64,000 nucleotides of DNA. Source: Pseudomonadota bacterium (lineage in GTDB: Bacteria; Pseudomonadota; Gammaproteobacteria; Burkholderiales; REEB80). The stretch is from the NCBI GenBank assembly GCA_018971485.1, contig JAGXAQ010000004.1, forward strand, positions 1 through 64,000. The letters are read 5' to 3'. Position numbers and translations under genes: made by a program. A model generated the notes under the pieces. That model had not been told where the DNA came from and made no database searches. It worked only from the letters and a program-made list of their open reading frames with translations. Within the stretch, counting starts at the first letter, position 1. Each line of letters starts with the position of its first letter. Below are positions 28,479 through 36,736 of the stretch, one piece after another.

Positions 28479-28875
28479 GGCGATATTTCTTGTTTGTCAG
28501 GACCTAAAATAAGGTAAAGTTGCCGCCAAAATTATAAAAAATGGCATTGTTTTGCTCGAAAGCTGAAAATTTTGTGTGAAATTGGATAATAAAAATTAAT
28601 TTATACAGTGTGTTATATAAATTTATCCGGATGTGAATTTTAGCGCTTGCCGATATGCTATCTTTTGAGGATAATTTCTTATCCCTTTTTTCTGCTAAGG
28701 GGTCCGGTTTCGCTGGTCTGTTAGTAGAAAGAGGTAATAAAACCTGTGTCGGTTTCATGTGTTTACGGGTTTATAAAAATAATTTATTTTAAAATGTAGC
28801 CCGCAGAAACGAAAATGTACGTTAGGGAAATATTAACGTATTGGGTATTTTTACTTATAAAGAAGGGCAGTGGAT
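28479..28875. other. 397-base AT-rich intergenic region
   Basis: Lies between aas and the OFA transporter. A small terminator-like hairpin is at 28669-28691. The rest probably contains the transporter promoter, but no consensus boxes stand out. Confidence 0.4.
28669..28691 (+). terminator. Weak terminator-like hairpin
   Basis: GGATAA-TTTC-TTATCC followed by CTTTTTT, about 190 bases past the aas stop. The stem is short and AT-rich. Confidence 0.4.
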
Positions 28876-30174
28876 ATGACTACATCACAAACTTTAGAAG
28901 ATCAAAGCGGTTATAAGAATCGTGTAGTACAACTCATCTTTGGTATTATTTGTATGGCCATGATTGCGAATCTGCAATACGGCTGGACGCTTTTTGTTAA
29001 TCCGATTCATGACAAGATGGGATGGACAAAAGCGGCAATCCAGGTATCATTTTCCATTTTCGTGCTGACTGAAACCTGGCTTACACCCATTGAAGGCTGG
29101 CTGGTTGATAAGTTCGGACCTCGTCCAGTGATTCTGTTTGGTGGAGTGCTGGTGGGACTGTCATGGATTATTAACTCGATGGCAGGAACATTGCCCATGT
29201 TGTATTTGGGTGGTTTGTTTGCAGGGGTTGGTGGAGGTTGTGTTTATGGCACCTGCGTTGGATTGGCCCTGAAGCGTTTCCCAGATAAGCGTGGTGTGGC
29301 TGCAGGATGGACGGCTGCAGGTTTCGGAGCCGGAGCTGCATTGACCCTGATCCCGATTGCACATATGGTTAAAGCAGGGGGATATCAGAGCGCCTTTTTT
29401 GATTTTGGGCTGATTCAGGGTGCAGTTATTATTGTCCTGTCCCTGTTTATCACTAAACCACAAGTAACAGCCGCAGCTGCAGTGACCACCAAGTCGAACA
29501 CCCAAAGCCGGGTGGACTATACTCCAGCAATGATGATAAAAACACCGGTGTTTTGGGTCATGTATGTCCTTTTCGTCTTGATAGCAGCTTGCGGCCTGAT
29601 GGCTACGGCACAGATTGCGCCAATCGCGAAGGATTATGGGTTGGCAAAAATTCCGATGATTTATTTCGGGGCAACCTTGCCTCTGCTGACGGTGTCCTTA
29701 TCAATCAATAGTCTGTGTAACGGGTTTACTCGACCATTGACAGGCTGGATATCTGATCGGATTGGTCGTGAAAACACCATGACACTGATGTTTGGCCTTC
29801 AGGCAGTTGCAATGCTCGGGTTGATGACGGTTGGACATAATCCAACGTTGTTCCTGATTTTTGCAGCGATCGTGTTCCTTGCTTTTGGTGAAATTTTTGC
29901 CATTTTCCCTGCAATCAGTGGGGATACTTTCGGGCCGAAGAACGCAACGGTCAACAATGCTTGTCTTTATACCGCAAAAGGAACCGGTTCACTTCTGGTT
30001 CCAATCGCCAGTGTTTTGAAGGCATCGACAGGTAGCTGGCATGCTGCGTTTATGGTGGCATTCATTTTTGCAGTTGCTGCCACGCTGGGTGCCAAGTTTG
30101 TATTGCAACCTATGCGCCGTCGCTGGTTTGCTAACAATCAAAATGCGGCTGCTGTTTCACAACCTGCTAGCTAA
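28876..30174 (+). CDS. OFA-family MFS transporter (oxalate/formate antiporter type)
   Basis: 432 residues with 12 predicted membrane helices. Family features include NLQYGWTLFVNPI in helix 1, the MFS loop WLVDKFGPRPVILFGG, and GGGCVYGTCVGLALKRFPDKR in the region after helix 3 to 4. The C-terminal half repeats the pattern with GWISDRIGRENTM. OFA members exchange small organic anions such as oxalate/formate, pyruvate or lactate across the inner membrane; the substrate here cannot be assigned, and no oxalate-degrading gene is adjacent. I prefer the ATG at 28876, preceded by AAGGG; a GTG at 28870 is the alternative. A strong terminator follows, so it is monocistronic. Confidence 0.88.
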   Translation: MTTSQTLEDQSGYKNRVVQLIFGIICMAMIANLQYGWTLFVNPIHDKMGWTKAAIQVSFSIFVLTETWLTPIEGWLVDKFGPRPVILFGGVLVGLSWIINSMAGTLPMLYLGGLFAGVGGGCVYGTCVGLALKRFPDKRGVAAGWTAAGFGAGAALTLIPIAHMVKAGGYQSAFFDFGLIQGAVIIVLSLFITKPQVTAAAAVTTKSNTQSRVDYTPAMMIKTPVFWVMYVLFVLIAACGLMATAQIAPIAKDYGLAKIPMIYFGATLPLLTVSLSINSLCNGFTRPLTGWISDRIGRENTMTLMFGLQAVAMLGLMTVGHNPTLFLIFAAIVFLAFGEIFAIFPAISGDTFGPKNATVNNACLYTAKGTGSLLVPIASVLKASTGSWHAAFMVAFIFAVAATLGAKFVLQPMRRRWFANNQNAAAVSQPAS

Positions 30175-30198
30175 TAAGGCTGGTTGTTTTGATATTAA

Positions 30199-30227
30199 GG
30201 GGTGCTGTATAAAAGCACCCCTTTTTT
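30199..30227 (+). terminator. Strong intrinsic terminator of the OFA transporter gene
   Basis: GGGGTGC and GCACCCC form a perfect 7-bp stem around a nine-base loop, followed by TTTTTT, 24 bases after the stop codon. Confidence 0.92.
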
Positions 30228-30662
30228 ATGGGCATATCTGTTTTAAGGTGACATTCCTTATGTGCTATTAGGCAGGGGGGAACTAGCTGAATGATATGGG
30301 TAATTTTCAACATAATGCGGGGAAAGATTGCAGTAAGGTTAGCTGGAGAGCCAGAAATGAATACATAAGCGGATGTGCTGGATGAAAAGGCTAAACTTTT
30401 TAAGAGTTGGTATGCTTGGATAGGATGATGCAATCAGTTGGAGTCATGATGCCAGGATTAATCTTTATATAACTGGCCGGTTGTGATTTTAGATGATAGG
30501 GTTTTGATTAAGTGTTTCCTCTGTAGCTGTTTTTAGTGTGTGTTCATAAGTTGGTCAATAGAGTTTTTATGGGTTACTTGTTGCAACCAGATTGGATCCG
30601 TATAGAGGGAAGAAGAGAGCTTGAGGTGACTAAGGGGTTGCAGAAGAAATGCCAATCTGAAT
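30228..30662. other. 435-base intergenic region
   Basis: Between the transporter terminator and the 3' end of the minus-strand dedA gene. I see no gene, tRNA, clear hairpin or repeat. Confidence 0.4.
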
Positions 30663-31307
30663 TTATTGGTTATTAAGTCGTTTTTTTTTCCGTAAACGAA
30701 TATATTCAACTAGACCCGGCAGGAATGAGAGGCAAATGATTGCAAAAGTCGCCAGGGTCAGGTGATTGCGGACTGCTGGAAGGTTGCCGAAATAATAGCC
30801 AGCCAGGGTTAAAAGACCAACCCATAATACGGCTCCGGCCAGATTAAATATTTGGAATCGGATATGGTTCATAGCGCCTACCCCTGCAACAAAAGGGGCA
30901 AATGAACGTAGAATAGGGATGAACCGGGTAATAATAAGTGTTTTCCCACCATATTTTTCAAAAAATGCATGGGTTCGTTTGAGGTTTTCCAGGCTAAAAA
31001 TCCTGGAGTGTTCGTACTGAAATACCTTTTGCCCCGTAATTCGACCCAGAATATAGTTGGAACTGTTACCTAATATTGCAGCCAGAATAAAGGTAGCCAA
31101 CAGGTAAGTAATGTTTAGGGCCTGTATTCCCGCAAAAGTACCTCCAATGAAGAGCAGGGAATCTCCTGGAAGAAAAGGCGCAATCACGAAGCCGGTTTCG
31201 CAGAAAATTATGCAAAAAAATAATGCGTACGTCCAGTTGCCATATTGAGCGATGTATTGCGCAAGATGGCTGTCAAGGTGGAGTATAAATTGAAGTAGCT
31301 GGCTCAA
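30663..31307 (-). CDS. dedA: DedA family membrane protein (VTT domain)
   Basis: Integral inner-membrane protein with the SNARE-associated/VTT signature: FCETGFVIAPFLPGDSLLF, GNSSNYILGR, and ITRFIPILRSFAPFVAGVG. DedA proteins are linked to undecaprenyl-phosphate or phosphatidylethanolamine flipping and envelope proton-motive-force balance. The frame stays open upstream to 31583, but that would overlap the divergent earP. Family similarity starts at SQLLQFILHLDSHLAQ, so I chose the TTG at 31307, giving 214 residues; no strong ribosome site is visible, so the start is uncertain. Confidence 0.85.
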   Translation of the reverse strand: MSQLLQFILHLDSHLAQYIAQYGNWTYALFFCIIFCETGFVIAPFLPGDSLLFIGGTFAGIQALNITYLLATFILAAILGNSSNYILGRITGQKVFQYEHSRIFSLENLKRTHAFFEKYGGKTLIITRFIPILRSFAPFVAGVGAMNHIRFQIFNLAGAVLWVGLLTLAGYYFGNLPAVRNHLTLATFAIICLSFLPGLVEYIRLRKKKRLNNQ

Positions 31308-31463
31308 TGGGAATAGTCTTTTATATCGTTCATGGTTGATTTGCAGCGCTACTCTAAAGTAATTGTGCGGTATTGCCAACTGATTTGGGCGAACCAGGGG
31401 CTGTTTTTTTGTTCCAGACGTGTTTAACTGGCCCGTATGATTTTTTAGGAAAAAACCGCTTAA

Positions 31464-32588
31464 ATGGATTTTGATATTTTTTGTCATGTTGTGGATAACT
31501 TTGGTGATGTTGGAGTTAGTTGGCGTCTTGCCCGTCAACTTGTTCATGATCATGGCATGAAGGTCAGGCTGTGGCTTGATCAACCTTATGTTCTCTCAAG
31601 ACTGTGTCCTGATTTTAATCCGTTATTATTCCAGCAGAATTTGAATGGAGTAATGGTTTGTACCTGGCCTGAATCATGGTCTTTCGTTGAGCCAGCAAGA
31701 TATGTTATTGAAGCTTTTGGTTGTGATTTACCTATGCCTTATATTAAGGCAATGTTAGCTAAAACGTCTCAGCCTGTGTGGATTAATCTGGAGTATCTGA
31801 GTGCTGAAAGTTGGGTTGCAGATTTTCATGGCGGCGTTTCGCCACATCCAAGTTTACCCTTGAAACGGTATTTTTTTTTCCCGGGATTTGGCAGTCATGT
31901 GGGGGGTATTCTGAAAGAGCGTGATCTTGAAGTAAAAAGAACTGCTTTTTTAAATCATGGCAATTCAAAATTTAACTTAATGAAAAATTTTGGTATTCAG
32001 TTCATAGAAGAAGCTTTTCTGGTTTCAGTTTTTTGTTATGAAAAAGCTCCTTTATGTTCATTGCTGGGAGCTTGGGCACGGAGTGATGTGCCAGTCCATG
32101 TTCTCTTGCCGGAGGGACAATTGATTCATCAGGTACGATCCTGGTTTGGATTCAATCCTGAATTAAAGCAGACAATAAGCCGGGGAAATCTGCATTTATC
32201 TGTTATTCCATTTATGAGCCAGGATAAGTATGACCAGCTATTATGGATATCTGATGTTAATTTTGTACGTGGTGAGGATTCATTCGTTCGCGCCCAGTGG
32301 TCAGCCAACCCCTTGATATGGCATATTTATCCCCAGTCTGATTTGGCCCATATGAACAAGCTAATGGCTTTTTTTGATCGCTATTCAGTTCGAATGCCTC
32401 CTGAGCTGGCTGAGCCGCTTCGTTTATTTTGGATAAATTGGAATACGTGTGGTGATGTCGGCTTGATGTGGGATCTTTTAGCGGATCGAATGAAGCTCTG
32501 GAAGAGTCATTCCCTGGATTGGATGACTCAATTGGATCGATATCCTGATCTAGCGTCGAATCTGGTTAAATTTTGTGAAAATAGGTAA
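31464..32588 (+). CDS. earP: EF-P arginine rhamnosyltransferase EarP
   Basis: 374 residues. Transfers rhamnose from dTDP-rhamnose to Arg32 of elongation factor P. The conserved N-terminal motif DNFGDVGVSWRL (11-22) includes two essential aspartates (Asp11, Asp15), and the C-terminal sugar-nucleotide motif RGEDSFVRAQW includes Glu271/Asp272. The fold is GT-B. efp follows about 200 bases downstream on the same strand, the standard arrangement of this modification system in beta- and some gammaproteobacteria. It is divergent from dedA; the dedA reading frame overlapping its 5' end is not coding. Confidence 0.95.
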   Translation: MDFDIFCHVVDNFGDVGVSWRLARQLVHDHGMKVRLWLDQPYVLSRLCPDFNPLLFQQNLNGVMVCTWPESWSFVEPARYVIEAFGCDLPMPYIKAMLAKTSQPVWINLEYLSAESWVADFHGGVSPHPSLPLKRYFFFPGFGSHVGGILKERDLEVKRTAFLNHGNSKFNLMKNFGIQFIEEAFLVSVFCYEKAPLCSLLGAWARSDVPVHVLLPEGQLIHQVRSWFGFNPELKQTISRGNLHLSVIPFMSQDKYDQLLWISDVNFVRGEDSFVRAQWSANPLIWHIYPQSDLAHMNKLMAFFDRYSVRMPPELAEPLRLFWINWNTCGDVGLMWDLLADRMKLWKSHSLDWMTQLDRYPDLASNLVKFCENR

Positions 32589-32789
32589 AATACAAGATTT
32601 TTTAGTCTATTGAAATTGTCTTTTGGTAATAAATTTTATGGGCCAATCAAGGTTGGTGGTAATGAATGGCTGGCCAGCAGGTTAAGACGTTTTTTGTCTG
32701 GCCAGGAAAATGAGCTATATGGCTCTTGAACATTGAAGAAGGAGGGTGCTTTTCTTTTGTATTATTACTAAAGAGATGCGCAAAAACGG

Positions 32790-33350
32790 ATGAAGACGGC
32801 ACAAGAGGTTCGTACTGGTAATGTAATTATGATAGGCAGCGATCCCATGGTCGTGCAAAAGACTGAATTTAACAAGTCTGGACGCAATGCGGCCGTAGTC
32901 AAGATGAAACTGAAGAATCTCCTGTCAGGTTCTGCAAGCGAAAGTGTCTATAAAGCTGATGAAAAATTTGAGGTGGTTGCGCTAGAGCGAAAGGAAGTGA
33001 CCTACAGTTACTTTGCCGATCCACTCTATGTGTTTATGGACGCTGATTATGAGCAGCATGAAGTAGAGCAGGATAATTTGGGAGATGCGGTAAATTATCT
33101 TGAAACCGGAATGCCGTGTGAAGTTGTTTTTTATAATGGTAAGGCAATATCTGTTGAATTGCCGACCAGTGTCGTCAGGGAAATCATTTATACTGAACCC
33201 GGCGTGCGAGGAGATACTTCTGGTAAGGTTTTAAAGCCAGCAAAACTAACGACTGGATATGAGGTTCAAGTCCCTTTGTTTTGTGAGATTGGGGACAAGA
33301 TTGAAGTTGATACCCGAACAGGAGAATATCGCAATCGTGTCAAAGGCTAG
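32790..33350 (+). CDS. efp: Translation elongation factor P
   Basis: 186 residues with the three beta-barrel domains of EF-P. The loop that enters the ribosomal peptidyl-transferase centre reads [10 protein letters not shown], and the modified residue is Arg at position 32, not Lys. This matches the EarP gene just upstream and predicts rhamnosylation rather than beta-lysylation. EF-P relieves stalling at proline stretches. No epmA or epmB is present nearby, as expected. Confidence 0.96.
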   Translation: MKTAQEVRTGNVIMIGSDPMVVQKTEFNKSGRNAAVVKMKLKNLLSGSASESVYKADEKFEVVALERKEVTYSYFADPLYVFMDADYEQHEVEQDNLGDAVNYLETGMPCEVVFYNGKAISVELPTSVVREIIYTEPGVRGDTSGKVLKPAKLTTGYEVQVPLFCEIGDKIEVDTRTGEYRNRVKG

Positions 33351-33393
33351 CTCTCAATATGTCTGCGCCTTTAAGGTGTCATGTATTGATGAT

Positions 33394-34596
33394 CTATTCA
33401 GCTTCATCAGTTGAGGCTGCAATAGCCTGATTTCGTCCGGACTCTTTAGCTAGATATAATGCTTTATCCGCCCGCGACAGGGTTGCTTCAATGCCGATAT
33501 CTTTCTGGAGGCATTGTGCTATGCCAATACTGACTGTTAGAAATAGGGGCCCTTTATGGGTTTCAATATGTAGGTCCCTGAAAGCAAGACGTAACCGTTC
33601 AGCCACTTCATATGCAGCTTCAATGGGTGCATGAGGGAGAAGAATGACAAATTCTTCTCCCCCTAACCGACCCGCAATATCAATATTACGGATTGCATGG
33701 CTCAGTAACTGCCCGATTTTTTTTATGACTTCATCACCTGTTGCATGTCCATAATTGTCGTTGATTCGTTTAAAGAAATCGACATCCAGAATCATGAGGC
33801 TTAAGGGATCCGCATATCGTCGAGCTCTTTGAAATTCCATGTTTGCAAAATCAAGAAAAGCGTTCCGGTTGTTTAATCCTGATAAGGCATCCAGTCGGGC
33901 GATTTGACGTAATCGCTCCTCGAGCTGTCGCCGGATAGAAATTTCCTGAAGGAGTTGGGTATGGACTTTTTTTTGCGATACCAGATTGGCCCAGTCATTT
34001 CGTTTTTGTATGTTTTTTGTTCTGGCTGATAAAGCACCCAATAAATTGATGCTTAGAAGGGGTAGGCCTATCATGAATAGATTAGGAAAGGAAAGCCGGG
34101 AATAACCGAGCGTTATAATAGCAAATATTAAAGATGCAGGTATTGCCGTGAGTACTGTCAAGGAGAAAAGATTGGGTAAGAAAAGATAGACGGATATCAC
34201 CATAAATATGAAATTGATTTCAGAGGGGGGTATCCATCTACCTGAATGAAGAAGCAGGCTGAAGAAAAAAGAAATAAAACCCAAAATTTCAATCAGGGTG
34301 ATAGGCCATCCGCTTGATATGAAAATGGGGTTGTAGCGGGACACTACCGAAAAAATCAGCCCGAGAAAAATGAGAGAGCTCTCAATTGCAAACAACGGCA
34401 GGGAGATGTTGTTGATGTTCAGTGTGAAGAAGTCAAATGTGGAATAAAGGAAAAAATAAAGGGCGACCAATATAAATGCATAGGTATGATAATACCTTGC
34501 TGTTTGAACTGTTTCATGCCGGTAGCTGGATTCAGTTTTAGGATCTAGAAACTGGGCTTTCCATGAGGAAAGGCTGTAGTTGTTTTTTGTTGTCAT
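33394..34596 (-). CDS. Membrane-bound diguanylate cyclase (GGDEF)
   Basis: 400 residues. The N-terminal 200 residues contain about six membrane helices with short loops and no recognisable sensor fold. A short coiled linker is followed by a complete GGDEF domain: LDALSGLNNRNAFLD, LMILDVDFFKRINDNYGH, and the active-site RLGGEEF. The inhibitory I-site RxxD (RNID) is present five residues before GGEEF, so product feedback inhibition is likely. It would make cyclic di-GMP. It stands alone and is convergent with efp. Confidence 0.92.
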   Translation of the reverse strand: MTTKNNYSLSSWKAQFLDPKTESSYRHETVQTARYYHTYAFILVALYFFLYSTFDFFTLNINNISLPLFAIESSLIFLGLIFSVVSRYNPIFISSGWPITLIEILGFISFFFSLLLHSGRWIPPSEINFIFMVISVYLFLPNLFSLTVLTAIPASLIFAIITLGYSRLSFPNLFMIGLPLLSINLLGALSARTKNIQKRNDWANLVSQKKVHTQLLQEISIRRQLEERLRQIARLDALSGLNNRNAFLDFANMEFQRARRYADPLSLMILDVDFFKRINDNYGHATGDEVIKKIGQLLSHAIRNIDIAGRLGGEEFVILLPHAPIEAAYEVAERLRLAFRDLHIETHKGPLFLTVSIGIAQCLQKDIGIEATLSRADKALYLAKESGRNQAIAASTDEAE

Positions 34597-34712
34597 GGAG
34601 AAGGCAATTATGAAGTTCTATTGTTTTCATTTGGTTCGGTCAAGTTGTTCCAGGTAGTGTGTTCTATAGATAGATAAGGTTTAAATCCCGGTTGTTTTTT
34701 AAGGCAAGATTA

Positions 34713-35411
34713 TTAGCGACGGTGCTGACTATATTGTTCTTTTCCGAACAGGACGCTTTTTGCTTTATCGCTCATTGGTGTGCTTGATTCTTGCTGTAGG
34801 ATTTTCAAGGCGCGGATGACAGCTGGTCGGGCAGAGATTTCGTCATGCCACCGCTTAAGATAAGGGAATAACTTAATATCAACCCCTTGTTTTTCAGGGT
34901 GGCGTAACCATGGAAATATCGCAAAATCAGCAATGGAAAGCACATCTCCCGCTATATAGGGCGTTTCTGCTAGCTTGATATCAATGACGCCATAAATTCG
35001 GCGCGCTTCATTGGTATATCGATCAATGGCATAAGGCAGGGGCTCAGATGAGTATTGCCGGAAATGATGTGCTTGCCCCAACATAGGGCCGACTGTTCCC
35101 ATTTGAAACATCAACCATTGGAGAACCGAATATCGGTTGATTGGATCACTTGGAAGAAAGCGCTGCGTTTTTTCTGCTAGATAGAATAAAATAGCTCCTG
35201 ATTCAAATAAGGCAATAGGTCGATTTTCAGGACCTTCAGTATCAATGATGGCAGGAATTTTATTATTCGGGCTGATTCGAAGAAATTCAGGGGAAAATTG
35301 TTCGCCTTTTCGAATATCAACCGGATAAATTGTATAGGGAAGTCCCGTTTCTTCCAGCATGATATGAACTTTATGTCCATTGGGTGTTCCCCATGTATAG
35401 GTTTCAATCAT
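34713..35411 (-). CDS. Glutathione S-transferase family protein, YfcG-like disulfide-bond oxidoreductase
   Basis: 232 residues from the ATG at 35411; the frame extends to 35483 but family similarity begins at MIETYTWGTPNGHKVHIMLEE. The thioredoxin-like N-domain has TPNGHK and NNKIPAIID, and the helical C-domain has IADFAIFPWLRH. The E. coli relatives YfcG/YghU use glutathione for disulfide reduction. Substrates are unknown. A long AT-rich leader precedes it. Confidence 0.88.
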   Translation of the reverse strand: MIETYTWGTPNGHKVHIMLEETGLPYTIYPVDIRKGEQFSPEFLRISPNNKIPAIIDTEGPENRPIALFESGAILFYLAEKTQRFLPSDPINRYSVLQWLMFQMGTVGPMLGQAHHFRQYSSEPLPYAIDRYTNEARRIYGVIDIKLAETPYIAGDVLSIADFAIFPWLRHPEKQGVDIKLFPYLKRWHDEISARPAVIRALKILQQESSTPMSDKAKSVLFGKEQYSQHRR

Positions 35412-35630
35412 TTTTTTTCGTTTCAAGGTTAATTGGGTTTTATTATGCAGGAATTCTGGGCTTGAACAACTATAAATTAACAATTAAAGTATGGAATCGA
35501 GCTTTATGGCATGCTTTAGTCTCTATAAGTGCTGTCTATCTTGTTCGTTTTGGGGCAGTCAATATTGAATCTTGAGTTTTATAATAGCGGTTGCCGGGCC
35601 CTAAAGGTTATTTTGATGATATTTAGATTA

Positions 35631-35704
35631 TGGAGCGGGTGAAGGGAATCGAACCCTCGTCACCTGCTTGGGAAGCAGGAGCTCTACCATTGAGCTACAC
35701 CCGC
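35631..35704 (-). tRNA. tRNA-Gly (anticodon CCC)
   Basis: 74 bases with encoded CCA. The acceptor stem is GCGGGTG/CACCCGC, the anticodon loop TTCCCAA lies within CCTGC/GCAGG, and the T-arm is AGGGTTCGATTCCCT. Confidence 0.96.
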
Positions 35705-35895
35705 ATAAGGAAAGAGTTGGTTACCAGTTCCTGTTAGAGCACAATTGTGGTACTGGATTAAACAAGGATTTATAAGTCTTTCCTGTGATATTGGCTTTAA
35801 CCGCGTTTGCCTATATTCAGCGCCATTAAATCATAGCCTGGCGCTTTTTTACAACCTTTTTATCATTGAATTGTATTTATTCAGGATGGGTATTA

Positions 35896-36237
35896 ATGCT
35901 TGATGAGCAAATAGCAAAGCAGTTTGGTGCTTTGGGTCAACCCAGCCGTTTGGCAATAGTTCGACTCCTGGCACAAACGGGTTCAGGGGGGTTAATTGTC
36001 GGTGAGATTGCGGTGTCTTTGAATATTTTTGGAGCAACCCTGTCTCATCATTTGTCTCAATTGACTCGTTGTGGATTGCTGACAGCATCGCCTGAAGGGA
36101 GGTATATTCGATATCGGGTCGAGATAGCTGCTTTGAATTTTTTGGCCTTACAACTGGACAAACAGTTTTCTTTGTTAGTGGCTGATAAAAATAATCCTGA
36201 GGCCCGTCCTAGCTTCGCTTCAATGTTGCTTGGCTAA
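35896..36237 (+). CDS. ArsR-family winged-helix transcriptional regulator
   Basis: 113 residues. Winged helix with ALGQPSRLAIVRLL, VGEIAVSLNIFGATLSHHLS (recognition helix region) and a wing GRYIRYRVE. I chose the ATG at 35896, preceded by CAGGATGGG; an upstream TTG at 35866 would add ten poorly conserved residues. The metal-binding ELCVCD motif is absent and only one cysteine remains (LTRCGLL), so it does not look like a classical arsenic or cadmium sensor or a two-cysteine sulfide sensor. It may control the RND operon ending 290 bases away, but tRNA-Ala lies between them. Confidence 0.85.
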   Translation: MLDEQIAKQFGALGQPSRLAIVRLLAQTGSGGLIVGEIAVSLNIFGATLSHHLSQLTRCGLLTASPEGRYIRYRVEIAALNFLALQLDKQFSLLVADKNNPEARPSFASMLLG

Positions 36238-36354
36238 GAGCTTGGTGCATGAGAGCTTCGGCTCATTAAACGGTGGGCTTTTCCGTGCTCCAGGTCAAGA
36301 AACGAGTAGTGTGAAATTCAAGAAAAAACCGGAGAAAATCCGTCAATAGGGAAA

Positions 36355-36430
36355 TGGTGGAGCCAGGCGGGATCGAACCGCCGACCTGCTGATTGCGAAC
36401 CAGCCGCTCTCCCATCTGAGCTATGACCCC
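36355..36430 (-). tRNA. tRNA-Ala (anticodon CGC)
   Basis: 76 bases with encoded CCA. The anticodon loop is TTCGCAA within GCTGG/TCAGC. The acceptor stem GGGGTCA/TGGCTCC contains the G3.U70 alanine identity pair. Confidence 0.95.
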
Positions 36431-36528
36431 AAGCTGCCCTGTTCATGATACTGGAATCAAGGTAGTCCCTACAAGTTTCTGGTGTTAGATCATTTTGCTT
36501 TTATTTTGCCTTCCATGTGGTAAGACTG

Positions 36529-36717
36529 TCATTTTTTAAGCATTGATTCAAGAGGGCAGAATCCTGTAAAACTGCTCTGAAGCAGATTGACCCCTACGAA
36601 GACAGTTACCCATAAAAAATAATTACTTATGAAAACAGGGCTTTGTGTTATACCTAGTGCTAACGAGAGGAGAATAACTGTTCCGGCAAAGGCTCTTACT
36701 TTTCTTTCGATGTTCAT
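36529..36717 (-). CDS. DUF2892 (YgaP-type) small inner-membrane protein
   Basis: 62 residues with two membrane helices. The start MNIERKVRAFAG and the end LLQSSFTGFCPLESMLKK are typical of the DUF2892 domain, also found fused to rhodanese in YgaP. The ATG at 36717 follows GGAGG by five bases; the earlier ATG at 36729 contains that ribosome site and is not the start. It begins 19 bases after the RND pump stop and so is the last gene of the efflux operon. Function unknown; a link to sulfur-species or metal handling is inferred from other genomes only. Confidence 0.85.
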   Translation of the reverse strand: MNIERKVRAFAGTVILLSLALGITQSPVFISNYFLWVTVFVGVNLLQSSFTGFCPLESMLKK

Positions 36718-36736
36718 GGTGACCTCCATTCAAGTT

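Noticed and set aside
28504-28758. 84-codon minus-strand frame before the OFA transporter
   Set aside because: Low-complexity AT-rich translation without a ribosome site; it covers a terminator-like hairpin.
30167-30433. 88-codon minus-strand frame after the OFA transporter
   Set aside because: It runs through the transporter's terminator and shows no coding features.
31308-31583. N-terminal extension of dedA
   Set aside because: It runs under the divergent earP gene and has no DedA similarity.
36253-36264. GAGC-TTCG-GCTC tetraloop hairpin after the ArsR gene as a terminator
   Set aside because: Only a 4-bp stem and no U-tract.
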